Shown here: positions 30,101 to 36,300 of the stretch, one piece after another | Numbering within the stretch: the stretch's first letter is position 1 | How the letters are laid out: each line of letters starts with the position of its first letter | NCBI GenBank assembly: GCA_964507445.1 | Contig: CAZDQF010000012.1 | Coordinates: 62,001-126,000, forward strand | Source: GCA-2683135 sp964507445 | GTDB lineage: Bacteria > Planctomycetota > GCA-002687715 | Direction: 5' to 3' | Length of the DNA stretch: 64,000 nt | Position numbers and translations under genes: made by a program | Notes under the pieces: model-generated | Databases searched by the model: none | The model's input: only the letters and a program-made list of their open reading frames with translations | Told to the model about the DNA's origin: nothing

Positions 30101-32992
30101 GGTGACGGTGTGGGTCGTGCCGTTCGCAACTCCGTTGATCACGAAGTCGCTGCTGGGTCGCCACTGGGAGTCGTTCCCCGGTGCATGGAGCTTCCAGTAC
30201 AGGGCGCTGCTTCCCGTGAGCGTGATGTCATAGCTGCCAGCGGTGGTGGCGTTGAAGTCGAACATCCGGATCACGAAAGAAGCCGGCCAGCTGGAGGAGA
30301 GGGTCGTGCCGACGGGGAGACCATCGATGTCCGCCCGCTGCAAGCGCGCCGCCGCGGCGCCCGCGTTCAGGACGGCGACTCCGTTCTGCGGGTTGATGGC
30401 TCCGAGGTGACCGTTGGTGATGACGTAGTCCGTCAGGCCGAAGGCGTAGCCGGACTGGGCCGAGCCGACGCCGATGTTCCAGTCCGAGGTCGAGGCCACG
30501 CCCACGGCGTTCCAACGATTCGCGGCGGTGACCGTCGTGAAGGGGTGGCAGGGACCGCCGATGTTGCTGACGGAGATGCCGCTCAGGGGGACATTGCTGG
30601 CCACCGGGCAGACGTTGCTCATGACGTAGGTCGTGTCGGGTGACGGTCCGTTGTTCCGGTAGAGAAGGAGCGCGTGGTATCCCGTGCTCGACACCGTCAC
30701 GGTCCAGGTCGTGCCGCTCGCCGTCCCGCCGCCGATGTAGTCGTTCTTGCGGATCCAGTTGGCGTCGGACTGGGGTGCGTAGAGGCGCCAGGAGATGGAG
30801 GAGTCTCCCGTCACGGTGACGGCGTAGGTGCCGGTGGCGGCGAGGTTGATCTCTCGAAGCTCCAGGATCTCGCCGGGGCTGAACGTGTCGACCCCGTTGA
30901 ATCCGGTCGCGCCGAGCGCCGTGGCGCCCTCAGCCTCCACCGTCGCGTCGGCGGACCCGGCGGTGCCGATGACCAGCCCGGTGGTGGGGCTGATGGCCCC
31001 GTGGTGTCCGTTGGCCAGAACGAAGTCCGCGCCCGTGGTCGTCGACGTGGCGCTTCCCATCACCAGGTTCCAGTTGGAGGACGACGAGACGCCCACCACG
31101 TTCCACCGACCGGCCACCGGGTTGACACCGATCTCCCGGCAAGGCGTGGCGTTGGTGATCACGGCCGGGCTCTCGTTGGCGATCAGGTTGATGGAAGACC
31201 CGTTGCACACGGTGACCCCGAAAGTGGACGGGGTCACGGCCGCCGTGCCGTTGTCCTTGTAGACGACGATGACGTGCCAGCCCGCGTCGAAGAGCAGGTG
31301 GTTGCTGGCGCCGTCGCCCACGGTTCCGCTGGCGATCAGCGTGGTCGAGTTCCGTGCCCGCCAGCTCTCATCCGAACCGGGCTTGTACAGGCGCCAGCTC
31401 AGGTCCGGGCTGCCGGAGACGGCGATCTCGTAGTAGCCGCCCAGGGACTCGAACTCGAACATCTGCATGACGTCCGTGGACCCCCAGGTGTTGGTGTCCA
31501 TGGTCCCCACGGTGAGGGTCTGGGCCTCGAGGAGATCGGCGCGAGCGGTGTCGGTGCCGACGTACTGATCGAACTCCCCGGACGTCGGGGCGACGGTGCC
31601 CAGGTGCCCGTTGGCGATGATGAAGTCGCAGCTCCCGCCGCTCAGGGTCGAGCTGGCGTCTTCATGGATGAGGTCCCAGTCGCTGGCGGACGTGATGCCG
31701 AAACCGACCCAGCTGTTGGCTGCCGGTGTGCCGTTGAACACCTGGAAGTCGCAGGTCACCGGGTCTGAGTTTCCCGTGGTGGAGCTGGCGAGGTACTGGT
31801 TCGAGCAGCCGACGGTGTTGGAGATGGCGATCTGCAATCCGGGTGTCAGGATGCTCTGGGCGTGGTTGTTCAAATAGCCTGCCAATGCACACCCACCGTG
31901 CGTGTGTATCCCGATCACCTCCCCGGTCGCCTCATTGATCATGGGAGCCCCAGAGGCGCCGCCAGCGGAATCAACAAGGTGCTCAATGTAATCGTTGACG
32001 TAAGCGGTAAGGGGTCCCGTCGCCGTCTGCTGAGCGCACCAGTACGCAGGGTCATTCGCATCAACTCCAAAGCCGGTGAGGCGGAGTACTGGGTTGTTTG
32101 GCGGAGGCAGGATTAGAGGCAAGGTCGTCGCGAGGGTGAAGTGCGCGCCCTGGTTCCCGACCGCCGTCTGCCCGGTGGAATTCGGGTGGAGGCGCCCCAC
32201 GAGCCAATCGGCACCAATGCCGTTGTTGAGGGACCAGATGGAAGACTGGTCCACCGGGTACTGATCGGCCACGGGAGGATGCTGAAACTGAGCCGGTGGA
32301 CTATTACCGGGGTTGGACACTGGAAGGGACAACGGAACGTTGAACTCCGCGATGACCACCGCCCCGGGCGGTACCTGGTTGGGATTCAAAGGGCCGGGTG
32401 CATAGCAATGCCCGGCGCTGACGATGGTGTTGGTGTCGCTGATGAGGAATCCGGTGCAAGCTGCAGGTCCGGTACCCAAGCTGGATACGAGGCGGCAGAC
32501 GCGCGGGTCACTGCTGGGGACTCGATCGTCGATACCCGCGCAAATCGAAGCTAATGGGTCATTGCCGTGATGCTGCCCGACCAACCCGAGTGCACCCACA
32601 TAGAGATCACGGATGACCACCTGCCCGACGGATCCCGCAGCCAGCTCCACGGAGAGCTCCAGACGGTCGCCGTTGAACCACGCGGTGTGGTTGCGCCAGA
32701 GCTTGAGGTTGGAGAGGGTGAGGCGCTGCTGCTCGCCGTCGCGGGGATTGGTGACGACGATGGCGTCGTCCGGGTGTTGCAGGTCCGCCGTGTCGAAGAG
32801 GAGCTGTAGGGAGGGCGCCCCGGGTACGGTCACCGTAGTCTTCCACACCGTCTTGGACCCGGCCCCGCTGTTGGAAAGGATGCCGGAGGCGAGGGGATAG
32901 GGGATCATGGTCCCCATAGGCGCCGGTGATTGAGAGGCGGCCGAGGTCACAAGGCAGACAAGGACGGCAGCAAGGCGTGACTGGCGCATCAT
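21152..32992 (-). CDS. Giant secreted trypsin-like protease with TIG, FG-GAP and other repeats
   Basis: This is a 3946-residue protein. A signal peptide (about 1-21) and a beta domain precede a trypsin-fold protease with the triad His near 195 (SAGHC), Asp near 263 (ADWLVG) and Ser near 350 (GGASGAP). Then come three copies of a roughly 190-residue unit (SDWDL, WRLY.PG, GWH motifs), about 15 TIG/IPT Ig-like domains, two blocks of seven FG-GAP repeats (DLDGDGDxDVL, calcium-loop type) at about 1200-1550 and 2270-2648, and two more copies of the 190-residue unit. Each of these two copies follows a domain starting GQAGNMFDL. A C-terminal beta module ends the protein. It is a probable surface or secreted adhesin-protease. 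Protease activity is inferred from the intact triad; the substrate is unknown. It is a paralogue of the gene at 33381-38117. Confidence 0.9.
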   Translation of the reverse strand: MMRQSRLAAVLVCLVTSAASQSPAPMGTMIPYPLASGILSNSGAGSKTVWKTTVTVPGAPSLQLLFDTADLQHPDDAIVVTNPRDGEQQRLTLSNLKLWRNHTAWFNGDRLELSVELAAGSVGQVVIRDLYVGALGLVGQHHGNDPLASICAGIDDRVPSSDPRVCRLVSSLGTGPAACTGFLISDTNTIVSAGHCYAPGPLNPNQVPPGAVVIAEFNVPLSLPVSNPGNSPPAQFQHPPVADQYPVDQSSIWSLNNGIGADWLVGRLHPNSTGQTAVGNQGAHFTLATTLPLILPPPNNPVLRLTGFGVDANDPAYWCAQQTATGPLTAYVNDYIEHLVDSAGGASGAPMINEATGEVIGIHTHGGCALAGYLNNHAQSILTPGLQIAISNTVGCSNQYLASSTTGNSDPVTCDFQVFNGTPAANSWVGFGITSASDWDLIHEDASSTLSGGSCDFIIANGHLGTVAPTSGEFDQYVGTDTARADLLEAQTLTVGTMDTNTWGSTDVMQMFEFESLGGYYEIAVSGSPDLSWRLYKPGSDESWRARNSTTLIASGTVGDGASNHLLFDAGWHVIVVYKDNGTAAVTPSTFGVTVCNGSSINLIANESPAVITNATPCREIGVNPVAGRWNVVGVSSSSNWNLVMGSATSTTTGADFVLANGHHGAISPTTGLVIGTAGSADATVEAEGATALGATGFNGVDTFSPGEILELREINLAATGTYAVTVTGDSSISWRLYAPQSDANWIRKNDYIGGGTASGTTWTVTVSSTGYHALLLYRNNGPSPDTTYVMSNVCPVASNVPLSGISVSNIGGPCHPFTTVTAANRWNAVGVASTSDWNIGVGSAQSGYAFGLTDYVITNGHLGAINPQNGVAVLNAGAAAARLQRADIDGLPVGTTLSSSWPASFVIRMFDFNATTAGSYDITLTGSSALYWKLHAPGNDSQWRPSSDFVINGVANGTTHTVTLDAGWHAIAVTHPFGAPASSLSFQVRVDSIPGSNPLPTLTSIAPTSATVGGGTLTLTANGSNFVSGAMVHWSGTTLNTPLATTFVSTSQLTASVPSSLTATVGTAAISIENPAPGGGFSPSQTLLIGHPTPSVTGMFPSSTTAGSGSFSLDLLGSGFNTSSVIRWNGLSQPTTLVLPGLLRCTIPASYVATAGTHDVEVFNPSPGGGTSASTPFTVTFVNPVPTLTSVTPDSSPVVTPAGGIGPEQVIATGFGFAWDVHAADLDGDGDNDILGTTVNAVRWCENLGGSFGAPQNVVVHAGTYSHFVDVHTGDLDNDGDLDVLSVSLPSNQIAWYENLGGGSFGAPQVITSNLAYAYAVHAADLDGDGDLDVLSASRDDNKIAWYENIGGSFGPQHLITSNAMGAMDVFTADLDGDGDADVLSASQGDNRITWYENFPWGFGTPQTITTNAQGARSVFAADLDGDGDVDVLSASQGDDKIAWYENLGGSFGTQQVISSSADGAVSVFAADLDGDGDRDVLSASRFDDKIAWYENLGGSFGPENVVSTTADYANNVFASDLNGDGDLDILSLSLSTSAITWYENTFDPLQITVSGSGFVADSTVKFDGTTLTTTFEDGNTLKALVGDNFLTTTGTAAVLVESPLPGGGTSASLPFIINNFSQATGLTTTFASNNGQAGNMFDLVAINDVSICGFDVNLDVGTWDLEVYGVTGGGTFVGNETNSSAWTLIGSAAGVVSNGLNAPTPLPISLMTPMTAGTTQGFYVTVTNGSGIKYTNGTTAGAVYAADSNLQILEGAGKTYPFGSTYSPRVWNGTVHYSPTALQNTTLPTAVPVSVVNPCSPFSFTLDFNRWNAVGCASTSDWDIGIGGVHSRSSGAITDFVIANGRNGPVNQANGIASRVSGTDGASIMRSYNVTLAMGTPYTIASWPTNRVIRTFEFSVTTAGTYDITMSDAAPLKWRLFDPGTTSDFRPRDAAIANGVDGVTSSVNLSPGWHAIVCTTDSGLVGTPFTFSMLVEPQPQNPVPALTSISPAATTAGAGGFTLTANGSGFASNATIQWNGAPLSTTFVSASQLTAAVPASLVATFGTASVSVQNPTPGGGISTTQTFTIGHPVPTITGLTPQSTLVGGGAFTLAVIGTGFSSSSVIQWDGAPQPTTYVTSSELTCAIPASFVASAGYAAVTVENPAPGGGVSTANTFTVNNLDPLVVSTTPSTAAAGGPAFLLTVNGVNFVPTSVISFDGLNLATTFVNAGTLTATVPASSIAGIGTYTVGVVNPAPTIGSGYSSVAFNTVNPVPTVTSTSPSSAVIGGLGSFGPQQVLSPYTNGLDQREPRSVYAEDLDGDGDLDVLAAFLHTIGWYENLGDGNFGTMQAVTTYSIPSTLQRGTSVFAIDLDGDNDADVLSASFDDDKIAWYENLGGGTFGPQQVITTLAAGAWCVHAADVDGDGDHDVLSASPLDNKIAWYENTGGGTFGAQQVITTSAGSARSVFAIDVDGDGDTDVLHASQDRIAWYENTGGGSFGAEQWLSGPAGTPTGVWGGTSVFATDLDGDGDRDVLSASITDDKIAWYENMGGGSFGPQQVVSASADSATSVFAADLDGDGDTDVLSASGASGGSSPEQITWYENLGGGSFGPPSAISMDVESPECVFAADLDGDCDMDVLSASLAFGGFSTDPDHKVAWYENGGGAFPITVNGSEFVPSSVISFDGISLATTFVDANTVAATVPCGALTAAGTVIVGVTNPSPGGGFGSTTFTVENPAPAPTSLDPPSVLTEGPTFLLNVNGSAFVNGSSTVRWNGTPLLTAFVSATQLRATVPSPLIALPGTAAVDVETSGPGGGISAPLTFDITNPAPTISSVTPDTALLGSGPLLVTVNGSNFNSTSVVRFGNGGGNALPTTFIDANTVTVTLTNSQGWFNFANITSIGVENPAPGGGSAFTTFTVENPTPTLTSLGTTSVSVGTPGFWLTVMGSQFISGDSTVRWNGTALTTQFISANELRGYATSSLLASAGVVSVDVETTGPGGGVSSSLPFTVVGPTPTTSLGTTFAANSGQAGNMFDLVAINDVSICGFDVNLDPGTWDLEVYTVTGGGTFIGKENDPSAWTLAGAATGVVSNGGNVPTPLPIGLMVSLAAGSTQGFYVTVTNGAAMNDLVGTSPGAVFAADANLQILEGAGKTYPFGATFSPRVWSGAVHYRTTALAHLQGSSAWTISEPCSPFTFTAQAGGWVAVGLQSTSDWDLGVGSAFSQSPGAVSEFVVANGDNGTVSPLHGVASRVGGTGSARIKSRSGHPLTVGTPSLPQNWNAYEVIRLFQFDAPVAGNYNITMSNAAPLKWRLFDPGTNADFRPRGSAIASGVDGVTSTVSLSPGLHAIVCTTDTGPVSAATYFGFTMLVEQVPNPAPSTTAMTPSSTPAGGPSFGLTVHGSGFALGSIVHWNGTPLSTSFMNSSTLAATVPAALIASPGVATVTVQSPAPGGGTSNGQTFTITNPVPAIGSLNPPSAVVNDPSFTLTVQGTGFTTNSVVRWNGAPQPTTYVSSSQLACGIPASLVTSAGYAAVTVENPAPGGGTSAAATFTINNPNPVVTSTTPATTFAGGPAFLLTVDGTNFVQGAVISFDGLNLATTFVNANTLTATVPASSITALSTFSVIVTNPAPTVGSGVSSIAFNTVIPAPTLTSTAPTSAIAGDVTFTMNVNGTGFFDGATMVRWNGTAIPTTYVSNTQVQGLVSAALIGQPGTANIDVENIDVTGMGFGGISGALPFPVLAPVISSLQPAGGPIMNPASPPHPVTIFGANFHPGTVAYADEFPLSTTFISSTELQCQIPGTHPGVQQRGGVAIAVENAHTVPSNPKAHSVGGPASNLGIGIRHPLGPLPGETYIAHFENGMPNMPFLCVVDVSNPTPIYPWPNPTGDFVLSVLPYPAPSIIPLVDGIGTFAPPSGATMDPNGHFDLGPFTLPNPPLGIQITVQGAFINPLAPLGYSVTWGKFPDRL
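22380..24000 (-). repeat. Internal duplication, copy A
   Basis: Long stretches here recur at a spacing of about 4.1 kb (copy B, about 26470-28120). Examples are the block around 22441-22560 against 26531-26650, and 23890-23985 against 28011-28105, which are nearly identical. The module encodes TIG domains, one 190-residue unit and one GQAGNMFDL domain. The boundaries are approximate. Confidence 0.75.
25050..26185 (-). repeat. FG-GAP block 2, seven repeats, within a TIG domain
   Basis: Seven tandem repeats of about 50 residues each carry a D-x-D-x-D-x-D calcium-type loop (for example HAADVDGDGDHDVLSAS) and an AWYEN strand. Seven units are expected for a closed beta-propeller. The flanking residues are a TIG first strand on one side (PTVTSTSPSSAVIGG) and the continuing TIG strand on the other (PITVNGSEFVPSS). 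Confidence 0.85.
26470..28120 (-). repeat. Internal duplication, copy B
   Basis: This is the partner of copy A inside the giant gene. Protein-level identity is highest in the GQAGNMFDL domain, where SICGFDVNLD and GFYVTVTNG are conserved in both. Copy B lacks three of the TIG domains found between propeller and GQAGNMFDL domain in copy A. The edges are estimated by eye. Confidence 0.7.
28345..29395 (-). repeat. FG-GAP block 1, seven repeats, within a TIG domain
   Basis: Seven tandem units (HAADLDGDGD type, ending ITWYEN) lie between PTLTSVTPDSSPV and LQITVSGSGFVADS. These flanks read as the two parts of a single TIG domain, as in block 2. Confidence 0.85.
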
Positions 32993-32999
32993 TCACTCC

Positions 33000-33244
33000 A
33001 CGATATGCGATTGGGATGGTGGCTCTGAACGCGTTGATTTGAATGAAAAAGGCGGATTGCGTCAATAGCCCATCACAGTCCAGTCCTGGATTGCCCCATT
33101 GCATTGGGATCAGTCCTTCCGGCTGTCCCTGGACTCGCACACCATGCGTGATTGCGCGACCCATTGGCGTCACGGACTGGTCCCGCCCAGGAGTCTGTAG
33201 CTCGAGAGTCGCAGTGCTCCGGGAGTTGCGACTCACCCCGGGGA
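33000..33244. other. Gap upstream of the giant protease gene
   Basis: This is non-coding sequence that should hold the promoter of the minus-strand giant gene. I see no convincing promoter boxes. A hairpin is present at 33206-33234 (8-bp perfect stem GAGTCGCA with TGCGACTC, possibly extended inward). No gene is supported. Confidence 0.4.
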
Positions 33245-33316
33245 GCGCGGAGGGGTTCAAGGTGGGCCGAGACAACGAGCTCAAGAAGAGCGGCGGGGGG
33301 GCGTGTGCGCATGAAG
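33245..33316 (+). pseudogene. Relic of the 3' end of the beta-helix gene
   Basis: These 72 bases align with 21003-21073, the last codons of the beta-helix gene. The first 44 bases differ at a single position, and in frame they still read AEGFKVGRDNELKK. A one-base insertion in a G run then shifts the frame and the stop is lost. Nothing upstream resembles the rest of the gene. The relic sits in the same place relative to the second giant gene as the intact gene does to the first: upstream on the plus strand and convergent. Confidence 0.85.
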
Positions 33317-33350
33317 AGACCGCGTCACTCCACAGGGAGTGACGCGGTCT
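33317..33350. terminator. Perfect 15-bp hairpin before the second giant gene's stop
   Basis: Arms 33317-33331 and 33336-33350 pair perfectly around a 4-base loop. The hairpin directly follows the beta-helix relic and lies 30 bases beyond the giant gene's stop. There is no strong U-tract in either direction. It is probably the transcript end of the minus-strand giant gene. Confidence 0.65.
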
Positions 33351-33380
33351 GTTTCACGCTGCCTGGTGGCTCAGAGAGTC

Positions 33381-36300
33381 TTAGAGCTGGTCAGGGTAGC
33401 GGGGCCATTGGAGGGTGAAGCCCACCGGTGAGCTGGGGTTGATGTAGGCACCCTGCACCGTGATGCTCCAGCCGAGGGCCGGGTTGGGGAGGGTGAGACC
33501 CGGGAGGGTGAACTCACCGGCGGCGTCGTAGACGATGCCGGGGATCGGAGGTCCGAAGACACCGATGCCGTCGATCACCACGAACCAGTCCCCCGGGACC
33601 GCCGGCTGGGAGCCGCGGACCGACAGCACGAAGTCTGCCGCGGGGCTCGGCCACGGATAGATGGGGGTCGGGTTGGTGAGGTCCGCCAGCAGCAGCAGCG
33701 GGAAGCCCGGCAGGCCGCTCTCGCAGCGGGCCCCGTAGGACTCGCCCGGCAGCGGCGCCAGCGGGTTGCGGGTGACGGTGCCGGCGTTGCTGCCGAGACC
33801 GCCGACCACGCACGCCACCGCGTTGGACGGCACCGTGTGGGCGTTCTCCACCGCGATGGCGAGGCCGCCGCGGCGCAGGGCGCCGAGCACCGTCGGGCCC
33901 ACCTGGCAGCTCAGGGTGGAGCTGTTCAGGTAGGTGGTGGGCAGGGCGTAGCCGTCGGCGTAGGCGACGGTGCCCGGATGGAAGTTGGTCCCCGTGATGG
34001 TGATGGTCTGAGCCGGTGATGCCGCGGTCAGGATGGGGATCGAGGACGGCGTGATGTTGATGATCGAAGGCGCAAGCACCGGGAACGACAGGGCGCCGGA
34101 GGCGCCGCCGCCAGGACCGGCGGTCTCCACGTCCACGTTGGCGGTGCCCGGCGTCCCGATGAGGGCCGCGGACACCGTGGCCTGCAGCTGGTTCGAGGAG
34201 ACGAAGCTCGTGGGCAACGGGCCGCCGTTCCAACGCACCTGGGAGTCACCGTTGATGAAGTCGGAGCCGTTCACGTTCATGGTGAACGTGGCGTCGCCGG
34301 CGACGGCGAACGTGGGCGCCACCGAAACGATGGACGGTGTCGGGTTCTCAACGGTGAAGTTGGTGGAGCCCAGACCGCCGCCGGGCGCCGGGTTCTCCAC
34401 GCTGACCAGCACCGATCCGGCGGTGGACAGGGATGCGCCGGGCACCGTGGCGGTGACCGCGTTGGCGCTCACCAGGGTGGTGGCCAGACCCAGCCCGTTG
34501 AATCGGATCACCGAGCTGCTGTTGAAGTTGGCGCCGTTCACCGTGATGGCCAGGGGGCCGCTGCCCACCACCGCTGAGGCGGGGCTGACGGAGGCCACCG
34601 TGGGCACCGGGTTGTTGACCGTGAAGGTGCTGATGGGAGTGATGCCGCCACCGGGTGACGGGTTGAACACCTGCACGTTCCGGGTCCCGGCGTTGGTGAT
34701 GAAGCCGGCCGGGATGGTGCAGCGCACCAGCGTCGACGACACCAGGGTGGTGGACTGGCTCAGACCGTTCCACCGGATCACTGAACTGCCGTTGAAGTTG
34801 GAGCCGCTGACGTTGAGGGTGAAGGCTCCGCTCCCTGCGGTGGCCGACGACGGGCTCAGGGAGCTCAGGGTCGGCGCCGGGTTGTTGATGGTGAAGGTCT
34901 GGCTGCCGGAGATGCCGCCGCCGGGGGCGGGGGTCTCCACGTCCACGGACGCGGTGCCGGCGCTGGCGATGAGCGCGGAGGACACCGAGGCCGTGAGCTG
35001 GCCGGAGTTCACGTAGGTGGTCGTCAGGTTGCTGCCGTTCCAGCGGATGCTGGAGCCGGAGATGAAGTTCGATCCGTTCACGGTCAGGGTGAAGGAGGAA
35101 CCACCAGCGAAGGCCGAGCTCGGCGACAGGGACGAGGTGGACGGCGCCGGGTTGGGCGTCGGCTCCACGGTCACGGAGAAGGTCGGTTGTGACGACGGGT
35201 CCGCGGTGGCGTGGTAGACGCTGATGGCGTGCCACCCGGTGGTGGAGAAGGTCCGGGTCAGCGTGGTGCCGCCCGCCGCGCCCAAGGCCACGTAGTCGTT
35301 GTCCGATCGCCAACTGGCGTCCGTGCCCGGTTCATGGAGTCGCCACGACAGGTTCGGGGCGTTGTCCAGGGTGATGTCGTAGCTGCCCGGGCTCGGGATG
35401 TCGAACTCGAACATGCGGATCACCCGGTTGGCCGGCCATCCGGCGATGGTGTACGGCGTCCCCACGTTCAGGGTCACCGTGTAGGAGCGCATGAGGCGAG
35501 CGCTGTCCGCTCCGGAGAAGCGAGAGGAGACGCCGTTGCTGGGGGTGACGGTGCCGTTATGTCCGTTGGCGATGACGAAGTCGGTGACGCCGCCACCGGA
35601 CCTCGAGTAGCCCGTGCCCACACCGATGTCCCAGTCGGAGGCCGAGGCGACACCGACCGCGTTCCACCTGCCGGACTCCGGCGAGAACGTGAAGGGGGCG
35701 CAGGGACCCGCAGCCGTGGCCACACCGAACCCGGACAGGGTGGTGCTGGTGGAGACGGAACAGATGTTGGACATCACCGTGGTGGTGTCGGTGGAGGGCC
35801 CGTTGTTGCGATACAGCAGCAGGGCGTGGTACCCGGTGCTGGAAACCGTCACGTTGACGGTGCCCCCGCCGCCGTTGCCGGAGGCGATGGAACTCGCTTC
35901 CGGGACCCAGTTGGCGTCCGATTGAGGCGCGTAGAAGCGCCACGAGATCGAGGAATCCCCGACCACCGTGATGGCGTAGGTGCCCGTGGAGGTGAGGTTC
36001 ACCTCGCGCAGCTCCAGGATCTCCCCTGCGGCGAACGCGTCCACCGAGTTGGACCCGGTTGCGCTGAGGGACAGGGCGTCCTGGTGCTCCATGGTCCCGT
36101 CTGAGGAGCCGGAGAACCGGTTCACCTGACCCCATATGGGAGAGATGGTGCCGAGGTGCCCGTTGGCGAGGGCGAAGTCGGCGCCGCCCGTGTAGGAGGT
36201 CGCGCTGCCCAGCACCAGGTCCCAGTCGGAGGGAGAGGAGATGCCGACCACGTTCCATCGTCCCGCCACCGCCGTTATCCGGAAGTCCTGGCACGGGTCG

